Positions 1-10,181 of a stretch of 64,000 nt of DNA are shown here, piece by piece (position 1 is the first letter of the stretch; the number at the start of each line of letters is the position of its first letter). The position numbers and the translations under genes are program-made. The notes under the pieces are model-generated. The model saw only the letters and a list, made by a program, of their open reading frames with translations, was not told the origin of the DNA and made no database searches. Location: positions 372,001-436,000 of the forward strand of contig OZ025822.1 of the NCBI GenBank assembly GCA_964019425.1. The letters run 5' to 3'. This DNA is from Flectonema sp. DT1601. Lineage: Eukaryota > Euglenozoa > Diplonemea > Diplonemida > Diplonemidae.

Positions 1-2211
1 TTTTAGTACAATCATTCACAGAAAACACTTAGCAAAATTCGGATTCCAGATTTTTTTTTTTTTTAGACCTTTTTTTATAGCGTGAAAAATTTCATACTCA
101 AAAACTACTATTTTACAGTCAAAATGTGTACTTTCATACTTTTTTAAAAATCCACCAAGTTTTTTTCCCGAGAATCCACCATCTTTTTTATATCCAAAGT
201 TATTCTCCAAGTATACTCCAAATTTTTTATACACCATGTTATTTATAGTTACAATAATTATTACGTACGAAAACATCTATTTAAAAAAGGCGTATTTTTT
301 TTTTTTTTTGTACCGACGTAGTCGGAGAAGAAACTATTCAGATTGAAAACCGATTATTTCTTATGGTCATGATTTATTTTCCCCGTGCGACAGGATTTTG
401 TCTGCGTTCAACGAAATATAAGGTTAATCTGAATGGTTTTTTTTTTGTTTCTTTTTGCGAGAATATTCGCACTTTCTTTTACAGTATTGAAAAATTCCAT
501 TGTTTACACAATTGGGGTTCCCCCCCCCTTTTTTTTTTCTCTCTCTTGTTTTTTTTTTTCCCCTTTCTCCGCCCATCAAGTTACCTCCCTTGTAGTGACT
601 TTAACGATAAGTTTTCTTGATTTGGTTCATCATTCACGTATTGCGTGGTGACTTACTTCTTTAAGCCAGCTTCACACCCTTCCCTTTATTATTATCAAGT
701 TACCACTCATTGTATGTAGCTAAGTTACAAACATTCAACACGTATCATAACTGACAATTTCAGATATTTATTTCTTTTATAAATATATTAAAACATTTCA
801 AATCCTCTTTTCTAAAATGAAAGCTTAATCTGTCTGTCTGTGTCTGTCTGTCTTTTTTTTTTTTTTTTTTTTTGTTTCAGTTTAACCTCATTACTTATTG
901 TTGTATTACAGAGTTTTGTTACTGTTTCCTTACATTGTCAAAAAATAATAATTTTTTTCCTTATTCTTTGTGATGTTGTGCTTTTGTTGTATGACTGAAG
1001 TGTTGCTTATTTCTCGGGGAGAAGAAACTATAATTGATTTCTGTAAGCAACGAGTAAGACAACAGCGAGTGAATGTTAACAAATTATTTGCGGGAAACGG
1101 CAACAATAATCTCACGGTGAGTCAAAGCCTAGCAAAATGTCTGCCCCCCCCCCCCCCCCCCTTTCTATTTACGTTAATTGCAAAGTGTTTGCCTACACTA
1201 ACATTACCTTTGGTCACTGTATCTAAAACTAATGTTAAATTATTGTTATGTTGTTTATGTACCACAATATATTTGTATTTTACGTACAAAATCGAACAGC
1301 TAACCCTCTTCTTTCTGTGAAATATTTTACGTGTTTTCTTTTTTTTAATTTCTTTTTATACACAAAGTTTATTAAACAAGAAAACATTTATCATGGTGTT
1401 GTCAGCTGTTTTAAATCTCAATTTCTTGTTGGTGTTCACTTTTCGGGGTGGTTCATTTACTCTAAGATACCCCAGGTAGGTTCATAAACAAGGTTGGGTC
1501 TACTTACATTGCTATTGCCTTGTAGCTTTTGTCGGAGTTAACCCGAAGCGTATCGTGTAGTGTTATGAATTTCTTTATCAAATTATTCTTTATTCTGTCA
1601 CTTATTTTTTTCTTCTTTTTATAACAAAAAAACAAACTAACTCATTTCTGTATCTACTACTGTCCCACTCTTGGTTGAATTAATCTGATGTTTTCTGTGA
1701 TGTATTTTGTTGTCACATGAGAGAGAGAGTTCAACCTAGTAATGCTACTCACTGCATGCATAGTAGTGGTTCCTACCATTATCGTTGTATAGAATGTGTG
1801 TCTTGTTAACTGGGAATGAAAAGACAGGTGGAAAAGTCACCCTTGAAGCCCCATCACTAATGTTATTTTTGTGATTTTTTTAAAAAAAAAAAATTCATTT
1901 ATTTCTTTTTTAAAACTTTTTTATTATTATAGGTGTTGTTTAACATGGGTCACCGATCGCGTGTTTTTCATGAAACAATTACCTAACTGCAAACAGTAGA
2001 CTGCAACCAGGAGTAGGGTTAAGCATCCCGTCAACATATTTTGTTTCCTTCTCGCTTACAAATATAAAAAGTCTTTCTCAGCAAATCTAATAATTTAATA
2101 CACTTGCTGCAAGATTAGAATAGAATCCATTTCTGATAGTGGTATGGAACTCTTTTTAGGCACGAATGGCAAAATGCTGGGGTCAGCCCACATGATATGA
2201 GTATTTTATTA

Positions 2212-2249
<38 letters not shown>

Positions 2250-2607
2250 TTCTTCTTCTTCTTCTCTTCTTTTTTTTTGAATCCATTTGACACAACAAAA
2301 AAAAAAAAAAAAAAAAGAAAGTGAAAATACGCCGCAAGTCTGTTTATTATATAATTGCTTTCTTGGCCATTCTATTTTTTCCCCCTTTTTTTTTTCCCCC
2401 TTCTTTTTTCCTCAATCTTGTGCACAGTTTCCTTCCCAAAACAGGAACAGATATAAAATATGTGGAAAGATGTCCTTTTGATCTCAACCAGGTCTCCTAA
2501 AGGTTGATTATAGCAAGGCTGGCATGGATGTTGTTATTTATTACTTATTTTTGAGTGCAGCTTGAAATAGTTAAGTAATAATTTGAAAAAAAAAAAAAAA
2601 AAAAAAT
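1..2607. other. Non-coding leader region of the window
   Basis: I see no supportable gene here. The stretch is AT-rich with frequent T and A runs, a CTGT microsatellite around 830-853, an 18-base C run near 1143-1162 and an ATT microsatellite around 2205-2250. Short open frames near 970-1320 and 1390-1490 have no recognisable domain and run through homopolymers. A structured repeat at 311-446 is listed separately. The last part, from the acceptor-like AG at 2559-2560, probably belongs to the 5' UTR of the gene at 2608. Confidence 0.6.
311..446 (+). ncRNA. Candidate structured RNA/fold-back repeat, copy 1 of 3
   Basis: This copy has CCGAC-GTA-GTCGG at 313-325, then AAACTATTCAGAT at 331-343. 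The exactly complementary ATCTGAATGGTTT (one G-U pair) closes it at 427-439 and runs into a T10 tract. An inner ACC/GGT pairing extends the closing stem. Between the arms is a core shared with the other copies: CCCCGTGCGACAGGATT followed by TGTCTGCG, which can form a small GACA/TGTC hairpin. The other copies are at 31483-31588 and 33335-33477, in the same orientation. A T run after the stem would suit RNA polymerase III termination, but T runs are common here. It could instead be a small fold-back transposon. Confidence 0.55.
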
Positions 2608-3894
2608 ATGAATTCCATTTCTCGGTCAATGTCACATATTGAATTACCGTTGCCACCTCCGTCGTCGTTTCCACCTCCTGCGTTGCCTATCGTATCGATG
2701 TCTCCGATGAGAGAGGTACCATTCCCTTTGTCACCAAAGGATGAAAGTCCAATTCGATACAATGAAATAGTAACAGAACTGAGGACTGCTACAGAAGAAC
2801 GAGACTTGTTGAGTGCTGCTTTAAGACAAGCGTCTCTTGAAACTCAAACATTGCAACTTACAATTAAGGAATACGAAGTACGTCTCCGAGAATCAGAAGG
2901 CAACTACGCGATATCACTACGAGCAGGACAAGAATCGATGGCTGAAGCCAGAGACACATGCGAGAAACGAATGATCGATCTCTCAAGTGAGTTATCAGAA
3001 TGTCGAACTCTAATGCATCAAGAAAGAGAGTCTCATCTATCGAGGATGAAAGGACGTGAAGAGGAACATATTTCAGCATTACAAGCTGAACGACAACTCG
3101 GTGCAGAAAGACTTTCTCAAATGACTGTCGACACTAAAGACGCTGTTTCAATAGTACAAGAACAGATTCACGATATGAACGGATTGTTGGAAGCTGAAAG
3201 AAAAACGGCCCGTGAAGCTAACGACAATATGATTAAATCGCAATCCAATGCCGCTCAAGCACAAGATAATCTACTCACTGAACGCAACCAGCACGCGAAG
3301 TCAATCGAAGATTTCAAAATTCGCGAAGCACAGAAAAACAGCACAATAACTTCTCTCGAAGATCAGCTTGAAGCTGAGAACCAAGAAGTGAAAAAACATC
3401 GTCTTGTAGAAGTAGAAATGGAAGCGAGAATTGAAGACCTAATGACAGCTTTACAGAGAGAGATTAATGAAAAACAGTTGGCAAATGAAAGGTGTTTGAA
3501 GGCTGAGCAGTTGATTCAGCAGTCAGCACAAAATGTGACGTCTTCAGAACTGAGAACAATCGAATCACAGAGAGAAGCGACATTGAAATCCAGAGCTCTT
3601 CATGAAGTAGAACAAACATTACAATTAGAAAAAGAAAAGCGACTGGTTTTAGAATCACATCTCTCTGCTGAAGCTGCTGCTCGCAAAATGGCAGAGGAGC
3701 GTCTGGCTCGTGAACAGCAACAACTGCAACTCCAACAACGATCACTGATGGCTGCTCCAACTAACTCAACACCTTTTCATGATTACCCCTCTCTTAATAG
3801 ATTAATGAATGATCCCCACCCTTCACACAATACGTCGTCAACAAGTTTGCCTTTTGCTTCTTATCGATCTGTTTCGAAGCATTCTCTAACTTGA
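2608..3894 (+). CDS. Coiled-coil protein of unknown function
   Basis: This gene encodes 428 residues and I do not recognise a named family. Residues about 1-45 are Pro/Ser-rich and probably unstructured. Residues about 50-375 are almost continuous heptad-rich coiled coil, dense in Glu, Lys, Arg, Gln and Leu with hardly any Pro or Gly. The last 50 residues are Ser/Thr/Pro/His-rich. No catalytic motif or membrane segment is visible. The ATG directly follows an A20 run. An acceptor-like GTGCAG ends at 2560, 47 bases upstream, so a spliced 5' end there is plausible. Such proteins are often cytoskeletal, flagellar or Golgi tethers. Given the flagellar genes nearby, a cytoskeletal role is a guess only. 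Confidence 0.8.
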   Translation: MNSISRSMSHIELPLPPPSSFPPPALPIVSMSPMREVPFPLSPKDESPIRYNEIVTELRTATEERDLLSAALRQASLETQTLQLTIKEYEVRLRESEGNYAISLRAGQESMAEARDTCEKRMIDLSSELSECRTLMHQERESHLSRMKGREEEHISALQAERQLGAERLSQMTVDTKDAVSIVQEQIHDMNGLLEAERKTAREANDNMIKSQSNAAQAQDNLLTERNQHAKSIEDFKIREAQKNSTITSLEDQLEAENQEVKKHRLVEVEMEARIEDLMTALQREINEKQLANERCLKAEQLIQQSAQNVTSSELRTIESQREATLKSRALHEVEQTLQLEKEKRLVLESHLSAEAAARKMAEERLAREQQQLQLQQRSLMAAPTNSTPFHDYPSLNRLMNDPHPSHNTSSTSLPFASYRSVSKHSLT

Positions 3895-4159
3895 TAGTTG
3901 TTATAGGAAATCATATACTTACTATTTGAGGGGTCGTCGTAGATATCTTGCAGTCTTATTATTTTATTATTTAATTTTTTTTTTGTTTTTTTTTGTATTT
4001 TTTCTATTTGTTGTACTCCCAGTCTCCCTTCCTCTGCTCCTCTGCTCCTCTTGTTGTGTCCAACTGCTTCTGTTAGGGAGGCACGTTTATTGGATTTATT
4101 CATGTCGGAATAGTGTTTGTATTAATAATATATTTCTGCAGTATCCCTCTCCTCTCTCA

Positions 4160-4990
4160 ATGAATTATGAGATAGTGTTTCTATTCACAATACTGTTGGT
4201 GGTATGTCTGTTGTTGTTGTGGTGGAAACGTAGGCTCAACGTGAATTATGGAAGAGAGTGGGTTGAGAGTACAAGAAAAGCAGAAATTGAGTCTGGTGGT
4301 TGGGTTGAATTACAAAAGAATAACAAAGAAGTAGCGGAACTACCAAACACGGCATTTATTGACTCGGATTTGATGAGGACGTTTCCAGATGAAAAAATGT
4401 TTGATAAGATTCGAGGCACACCACTTCGTAATGTGTTAATAAGCGTATCGGATATATGCAGCTGTGGATACGTTCAGGGAATGAATGAAATAGCGGCCGT
4501 CATTCTCACTCAAGTCCAAGAATCAAAAGCCACCACAGTCATGACCACAATATTAAAATGTCCTAAATACTCTGTGGAATTAGCTCTTACTAGAAGAGAA
4601 TTAATTGCTGATCACTTTGAAAAAGTTTTGAATTTACATTTGCCTGACGTTAGCAATCACCTTACTAACTTTGGTGTTGTTCCTTCTATTTATATAAGTT
4701 GGTTTGTTACCTTATTCTTACACGTGGCACCTCCTTCAGAGGCTCTCGTGATATTCAATGACTTCATAAACTTTGGTTGGTCGGCAATCTATCGCGTGGC
4801 TTTGACGATCCTTTCGAACCTTCGTCGGGAAATATTAAAAAAAAAAAATTCCTCCCAATTGATGATTCTCATTTTACATTTTAAATATGAATCGGGAGAA
4901 TCATCGCAACGAAACAAATGGAAAGATGGAACAGCAATGGAAGCAAAAAATTATAAAATAAACCATTCCGAATGCAATTGGATGGAATGA
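4160..4990 (+). CDS. TBC-domain (Rab GTPase-activating) protein with N-terminal membrane segment
   Basis: From the ATG at 4160 the protein has 276 residues. An acceptor-like TTTCTGCAG ends at 4141, only 18 bases upstream. That favours this start over an in-frame ATG at 3926, which would add an implausible hydrophobic stretch. Residues about 4-22 form one membrane helix. A TBC domain follows, showing the arginine-finger motif (IDSDLMRTFP), the glutamine-finger motif (GYVQGMN) and the later WFVTLFLH...FGWSAIYRVAL block. TBC proteins stimulate GTP hydrolysis by Rab GTPases in membrane traffic. Both catalytic fingers are present. The domain is short, and the last 50 residues are Lys/Asn-rich and begin at an A8 tract, so the 3' end could hide a splice junction. 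Confidence 0.8.
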   Translation: MNYEIVFLFTILLVVCLLLLWWKRRLNVNYGREWVESTRKAEIESGGWVELQKNNKEVAELPNTAFIDSDLMRTFPDEKMFDKIRGTPLRNVLISVSDICSCGYVQGMNEIAAVILTQVQESKATTVMTTILKCPKYSVELALTRRELIADHFEKVLNLHLPDVSNHLTNFGVVPSIYISWFVTLFLHVAPPSEALVIFNDFINFGWSAIYRVALTILSNLRREILKKKNSSQLMILILHFKYESGESSQRNKWKDGTAMEAKNYKINHSECNWME

Positions 4991-4994
4991 TCGA

Positions 4995-5028
<34 letters not shown>

Positions 5029-5172
5029 TTTTAAATTTCGTTTTATATCGCTGTCATATAAAACTTCACATGACTACCAACAATTTTTTTTGTTTTGTTT
5101 TTTTTCCATTAAAAAAAAAACAATATTTGACAAAATAGGATAGGTCGGTGGATTAACACACACACAATAAGT

Positions 5173-7566
5173 ATGGCTGTTTTTGTGATGTGTTTCGTGG
5201 GGGTGATTGCTGCGCATAATTCAAAACCGAGTTGCAAAATAGCACCCTACTCCACATACGGATATTGCAACCAAAGTTGGACTGCTGGAGATAGAGCACA
5301 GGATCTCGTTAGTCGGATGAATTTAACTGAAAAAAGCCTCTCAATAAATCAAAATAACCAGGGAGTTCCGAGATTGGGAGTTCCACAATTTCGTTTCGGA
5401 GAAGCACTCCACGGAGTGATGTCTGAATGCGGAAATAAAACCTACTTCAAGGAATTTGGTGGTAACAACACAGGGTGTGCTACATCATTCCCGCATGCCC
5501 TTATGATGGGATGCGCGTTTAATAGAAGCTTGTGGTCAGCTGTTGGATCAACTGTTTCAACGGAAAGTCGCGCACTTGCCAACCAGGGCTTGGCAGGACT
5601 TGCTTTTTGGACTCCCGACATCAATTTAGCGCGTGATCCGCGTTGGGGAAGATCTCAAGAGGTTCCTTCAGAAGATCCTTTCTTAAACGGAGAGTACGGT
5701 TCGTCTTTTGTAAATGCATTTCAGTTTGGTACTCCGCAGGAATCAAAAAAATATCTCAAAGCTGTCGCTACTGCGAAACACTTTCAAGATTACAACTGTG
5801 AAACCTGCTGGGGATGTGATCAACCACTCGCAATTAACGGTAGTTGTGACAGAGGAGCGTTCAACGCTAAAATAACACCTCAAGATCAAGTAGAATACTT
5901 TTGGCCTGCATGGGAATCTACCGTCCGAGACGGTCAAGTCAGAAGTGTAATGTGCAGCTACAACGCGGTAAATGGCATTCCTTCATGTGGAAACCCTCAG
6001 ATGAATACAATTCTAAGAGACAAGTGGGGATTTAAAGGATTCATCACATCTGATTGTAGTGCCATAAACGATCCTTTTTTCAACAACTACGTAAAAACTA
6101 AATTTAATAACTCAAAACCGATGCAGGCATCGATAGCTATGAAGGCGGGTTGTGATTTTAATTGTGGACAGTTCTATTCATCATACCTGGTAGATTCTGT
6201 GAAGGAAGGTTTTATTTCAATTGCTGACGTAGACGAAGCAATTACCAGAGTATGGGAACAGGCATTCTTATTGGGTCTTATGGATGAGGATGTCCCGTAT
6301 CATAATTATGGTCCTGAAAAAGTCGATAATCCTGAGCATCGAAGGCTAGCTCTGAGTGCTTCTGAACAGTCGATGGTTTTAGTTAGAAATTCAGTAGTTG
6401 GTAAAAACCCAATTCTTCCTTTGTCTGAATCGGAATTCTTGTTGAATACTTCTGGAAGCAAATCGATAGCTCTCATCGGTCCTCACTTTAACGTCACCCA
6501 GGAGATGTTATCAATATATCATGGTCCTGCAAGGTGTAATAAAATTGTAAATAAAATGTCACCTTTAATGATATTTTCAAACAATGGAATAAACATAAAG
6601 TATGCTTCTGGTTGTGTGGGAACAGATGGTCAAGATCCCTCTGCAGACACTTCATGTTTGACTAAAAGTGGTTTTGAAAAAGCAATTCAAATCGCTTCTG
6701 AAGTTGATATTCCGATAGTCTTTTTAGGACTCACTCCCGGTGTTATGAATAATGTGACTTCAGAAGCTCATGAATCAGAGGGTTGGGATAGACACGAGAT
6801 AACTCTACCAGGGTATCAGGAGGATTTGCTGAAGGAGATTTTTAAAGTAAATAAGAATACTGTTGTTGTTCTAATTCACGGATTACAACTGTCTTCGACG
6901 TGGATGTACAAAAATATCCCTGCCGTCCTTGACGCTCACTATCCTGGTGAGGTTGGTGGGTTGGCAATTTACAATGCCATCTTTGGAAAGTATTCCCCTG
7001 CGGGAAGGCTTTCAACCACTACATATCCTGAGAGCTTTGTCTCGACTAGAAATATCTCAAATCTAAACATGAGAAACGCTCGTGGTATTACTTACAGATA
7101 TTATTTAGATGAACCGATCGTTCCTTTTGGTTTTGGTTTATCGTATACGACATTTAAGTTTGAGAATGAAGCCATTGAGAATGAGTCGAACAAACGATTT
7201 CAAATATCGAACTTTACAACAGCGACATATCGCATTAAAGTAACAAACACTGGTCATGTTCAAAGTGATGTTTCTGTTTTAGGATTCTCTGGGTCGTCTG
7301 ACAGGTCACAAGAAGGTCACGACGATGCCATTCCTAACAGTCAGCTGTTTGATTTCGATCGAATATTTCTCACACCTGGAGAATCAAAGACAGTTTTATT
7401 GACTGTTGCCATCAGTTCTTTAGCTATCACTGATACGCTTGGGAGACAACGACTTCTTCCAGGCAATTTCAGTCTTACATTCGGTGTGAATGGAAGCTCT
7501 GAAGGGACACCAGTAACTGCAAATCTCATTCTCGAAGGTGAGCCACGTACGCTATTTAGTTTCTAA
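5173..7566 (+). CDS. Secreted glycoside hydrolase family 3 (beta-xylosidase/beta-glucosidase type)
   Basis: The 797-residue protein starts with a short hydrophobic signal peptide ending near Ala14. It has the full GH3 layout: an N-terminal TIM barrel, an alpha/beta sandwich and a C-terminal fibronectin-III-like domain. The catalytic nucleophile is the Asp in GFITSDCSA, about residue 294. Other barrel blocks are RFGEALHGV, DINLARDPRWGR and KHFQDYNCE. The overall pattern is closest to plant and fungal beta-xylosidases. It probably releases xylose or glucose units from plant or algal polysaccharides in a digestive vacuole or outside the cell. Numerous N-x-S/T sites agree with secretion. A weak acceptor (AATAG) ends at 5138. 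The exact substrate cannot be told from sequence alone. Confidence 0.93.
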   Translation: MAVFVMCFVGVIAAHNSKPSCKIAPYSTYGYCNQSWTAGDRAQDLVSRMNLTEKSLSINQNNQGVPRLGVPQFRFGEALHGVMSECGNKTYFKEFGGNNTGCATSFPHALMMGCAFNRSLWSAVGSTVSTESRALANQGLAGLAFWTPDINLARDPRWGRSQEVPSEDPFLNGEYGSSFVNAFQFGTPQESKKYLKAVATAKHFQDYNCETCWGCDQPLAINGSCDRGAFNAKITPQDQVEYFWPAWESTVRDGQVRSVMCSYNAVNGIPSCGNPQMNTILRDKWGFKGFITSDCSAINDPFFNNYVKTKFNNSKPMQASIAMKAGCDFNCGQFYSSYLVDSVKEGFISIADVDEAITRVWEQAFLLGLMDEDVPYHNYGPEKVDNPEHRRLALSASEQSMVLVRNSVVGKNPILPLSESEFLLNTSGSKSIALIGPHFNVTQEMLSIYHGPARCNKIVNKMSPLMIFSNNGINIKYASGCVGTDGQDPSADTSCLTKSGFEKAIQIASEVDIPIVFLGLTPGVMNNVTSEAHESEGWDRHEITLPGYQEDLLKEIFKVNKNTVVVLIHGLQLSSTWMYKNIPAVLDAHYPGEVGGLAIYNAIFGKYSPAGRLSTTTYPESFVSTRNISNLNMRNARGITYRYYLDEPIVPFGFGLSYTTFKFENEAIENESNKRFQISNFTTATYRIKVTNTGHVQSDVSVLGFSGSSDRSQEGHDDAIPNSQLFDFDRIFLTPGESKTVLLTVAISSLAITDTLGRQRLLPGNFSLTFGVNGSSEGTPVTANLILEGEPRTLFSF

Positions 7567-8039
7567 AATTTACGTTTTTTTTTTTTTTTTTTTTTTTTTT
7601 GTAAACTATTTATTATTAAAAAAAACAACATACAATTATTAATTATTACACAGAACTTTATATTCCTTGCGAAAAAAAATTCTTTTTCTGTCTGCCAAAA
7701 AATAAAATAAAATAAAAAGAACATAACGAACAAAAAAAGAATGGGGCTTTTGCGGGTTTGCGGGTTTCATATTGGAGGTGGTATATCACAACACCTGTCC
7801 TCAGTTATTTCATTCCCCTCTCAGGTTTGACTGAACAGCGCAGAGAACAGCCCAAGCCTGAATTGTGGTGCAAGCTATTGTGGGGATCTGGTGACAAGTC
7901 TCCTGGAATGGGGGTCGGTTTTTTTTTTTTAGGTTGCTTCCATTTTTAATAAAAAAGTTTCACATTACCTCCCAACTACCAGTAACACAAACTTCGTTTT
8001 TTTTTAAAAAAAAAAAAAAAATAAAAATGAAATGATATC
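7567..8039. other. Spacer with LSU rRNA-like fragment and long T run
   Basis: After the GH3 stop there is a T run of more than 20 bases, then AT-rich sequence, then a GC-richer stretch (about 7742-7920) that resembles LSU rRNA and is listed separately. An acceptor-like CTACCAG ends at 7982, followed by an A-rich 5' UTR to the next start at 8040. Confidence 0.6.
7815..7918 (+). rRNA. Fragment resembling the 5' part of LSU (28S) rRNA
   Basis: The segment contains GAACAGCCCAAGCCTGAAT and, 50 bases later, AAGTCTCCTGGAATGGGG. In eukaryotic LSU rRNA the same order occurs early in the molecule: after AGCGAAC-GGGAAGAGCCCA...CTGAATC comes the variable part and then AAAGTCTCCTGGAACGGGG. It is far too short for an rRNA gene and sits in an ordinary spacer, so it is either a degenerate rRNA-derived insertion or one piece of a fragmented rRNA. 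The match was made from memory. Confidence 0.5.
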
Positions 8040-10181
8040 ATGTCAATGTTGAACTTTACTACCGTGTTGATTCTACTGGTAGCCTTCTTCCCGAAGGGGG
8101 TTGAAGGAGCTGGTGGTGTTAGTATATTCGCTTTGGGATCACTTATTGAAGAGAAAGCATGGGATGTACTTCTTATGTACTATGCTGTTTTTAGTGTTAC
8201 TATGTTTTTGGAATGGGTTGTTCACACTTTACATAGAAAAGTAAGGTCAAGCAGTGGAATGTCCGTTTTACATCACATCACACAAGAGGTGATGATTTTG
8301 GGAGGTATTTCAGCTGTTCTGGTGGTGTTTGAAAATTTGGGAGGTGGGACTACAATTGATGCTCCACTCTTCCACTATGTTCATTTTGTAATATTTGTTA
8401 TGGCGCTGATGTTCATCACACTTGTGACTTCATTGTTCGTCACAGTTGGACCAAGTTGGAGTAGTTGGTCGAAATATGAAAATCACGTGACTGAAATAGA
8501 AAACGATCCCACCATGACTGATGAAGACCGAAGTGCATTCATCGATCAGTATACAAAAAAAGTAAAACACGGATACAGAATGCTTGCATGTCTTTGTTAC
8601 TTTAGACAGAATCTACCTGCGAATATGCATGACATCTCGTTCTCTCGATATATGAAAAAAATGCAGAGAAAATTTATGCTCAGATTTCTAGACTTGACAG
8701 TGACCTCATGGCTGTTGTTAGGATTGTTGTGTCTGTTGGCAGCCATAACTGATTTCATTACAATTCAGATTAGTGACAACCCGTTAGCAACAATTGGACT
8801 TTGGGTGTTGATGGTGGGGTTTGGACCTCTTCTTGTTTTAATAATTTTATGCGCCAAAGTAAGACACGAAATGCAAGAATTCTGCATTGGAGTTCAAGAG
8901 ATGCGTCAAGAAGGTGCTCAGAAACCTCCAAAAGAACAGTCAGAATTTTTCTGGAGGGGACATCCTTCATTCTCCATTTACCTGATTCAAACTATGTTGT
9001 TATATCAAGTTTTTTATTTAGCAACAACTGTCGTAAATTTTACCTATCGACTTTGGTTGCATGGAGCTCAAGACGGTTCTTACGGAAGGGCAATGTTACT
9101 TATCTCGTTGTGTTTCGCACCTTCTGCGATCGTCTTTTTTATAATTCTTCCAGTAATCTTACCGACGTTGACGATCCTTGCATCGTTAGGAGAATATATA
9201 GACCATGAAGTATTAGTTGGAATACTGCAAGTCGATAAGAAATCAGGAAAGCTGAGAAGAGTTTTTGAACGGGACAAGAAGATAAAGAAACTAGCAGCCT
9301 CGATGAGGATATTCAGAGAAACGAGAATGCTTTCGAAGACGAACCTTGGAAGCAGAGGAAGTGGAAAGGACAGCGTTATGATTATGCAAGATCCAGCATT
9401 CAGGGTATTCAAAATTGATGATGGAGTTAATAGAGAAAAACCCGTCGTGATAACAGCGGATGAACTCGAATCAAAGTGTGGAGAATGCAACGTTGCAGCA
9501 GCAAAGCTGAAATGTAATCGATGTGGTGTTTTATGTGATGACTGTGATAATAACTACCACAGATTACGACTTCTTAAGAATCATCACAGAAAGTTATTTG
9601 AAGACCGACTTGAAGCAGACGCTTCTTATGATAGTTCCGACACCGATATCAGTGAAAGAATCCCAGAGTGTGGATCGGTAGTGTCTTCGGATTTATCTTC
9701 GAGTGTTTCTTCTATCGGAAGTGCTATGAAACGAAAATTAAAAAAACCACCACTTCCGATGAAACCACCAAAACCTAGCGAGTCAGCTCCTCAAGTTAAT
9801 CTGCATCAAAGTGCTCCAATGCCCCCACAGCCTCGGAGGTACAGTGATGGAAGTATTGTTGGGTTTAGTTCAAGTCCTCCAGCTTCACCACCGTCAGTAC
9901 ACTCGCAGTCATCAAATCCGCTGGTCGCTCTCGCTGATCGAATGAATGTTCGCACTAATTGGGTTTGTAAAATGTGTCACATGCAAAACTTTGGTGGTCG
10001 TGCTAGCTGTGCTCGTTGTTCCAGTGTGAGACCCCAGGTTGCAGGATCAAGTCTACCGGCAGTGACACCGGCACCAAGCCCGTCTTTAAACTCGTCTTCG
10101 AATTCTGCTGTTATTCCTCCAATGAGGAGAGTGTTGTCGTTGGGAAAGTCAGCACCTTCCTCATATTATCAACTTCAGTAG
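8040..10181 (+). CDS. MLO-like multi-pass membrane protein with C-terminal B-box-like and RanBP2-type zinc fingers
   Basis: The 713-residue protein has a signal-like N-terminus and about seven membrane helices up to residue 400. Two blocks recall the plant MLO family: HHITQEVMILGGISAVL in the first third, and FWRGHPSFSIYLIQ with LLYQVFYLAT, matching MLO's FWF-x-RP...LIHF-x-LFQNAF motif. MLO proteins are plasma-membrane calcium-linked proteins of plants and some protists. After the membrane part, residues about 478-520 hold a B-box-like finger (C-x2-C-x7-C-x2-C-x4-C-x2-C then His residues). Residues about 530-640 are Ser/Pro-rich. Residues 640-667 hold a RanBP2-type finger (WVCKMC...N...CARC), a type that often binds ubiquitin or RNA. 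I do not know this combination from plants. The MLO call rests on motif memory. Confidence 0.65.
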   Translation: MSMLNFTTVLILLVAFFPKGVEGAGGVSIFALGSLIEEKAWDVLLMYYAVFSVTMFLEWVVHTLHRKVRSSSGMSVLHHITQEVMILGGISAVLVVFENLGGGTTIDAPLFHYVHFVIFVMALMFITLVTSLFVTVGPSWSSWSKYENHVTEIENDPTMTDEDRSAFIDQYTKKVKHGYRMLACLCYFRQNLPANMHDISFSRYMKKMQRKFMLRFLDLTVTSWLLLGLLCLLAAITDFITIQISDNPLATIGLWVLMVGFGPLLVLIILCAKVRHEMQEFCIGVQEMRQEGAQKPPKEQSEFFWRGHPSFSIYLIQTMLLYQVFYLATTVVNFTYRLWLHGAQDGSYGRAMLLISLCFAPSAIVFFIILPVILPTLTILASLGEYIDHEVLVGILQVDKKSGKLRRVFERDKKIKKLAASMRIFRETRMLSKTNLGSRGSGKDSVMIMQDPAFRVFKIDDGVNREKPVVITADELESKCGECNVAAAKLKCNRCGVLCDDCDNNYHRLRLLKNHHRKLFEDRLEADASYDSSDTDISERIPECGSVVSSDLSSSVSSIGSAMKRKLKKPPLPMKPPKPSESAPQVNLHQSAPMPPQPRRYSDGSIVGFSSSPPASPPSVHSQSSNPLVALADRMNVRTNWVCKMCHMQNFGGRASCARCSSVRPQVAGSSLPAVTPAPSPSLNSSSNSAVIPPMRRVLSLGKSAPSSYYQLQ

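Noticed and set aside
16-276. 86-residue minus-strand open frame
   Set aside because: Lys/Phe/Gly-rich low complexity spanning T runs, with no domain and against the strand of every other gene.
970-1490. Short frames with a possible GTGAGT donor at 1117
   Set aside because: One frame reads through an 18-base C run, there is no partner exon and no recognisable domain.
3926-4159. Longer N-terminus for the TBC protein
   Set aside because: It would encode Phe/Leu-rich low complexity from a T-rich leader, and a strong acceptor lies between it and the ATG at 4160.
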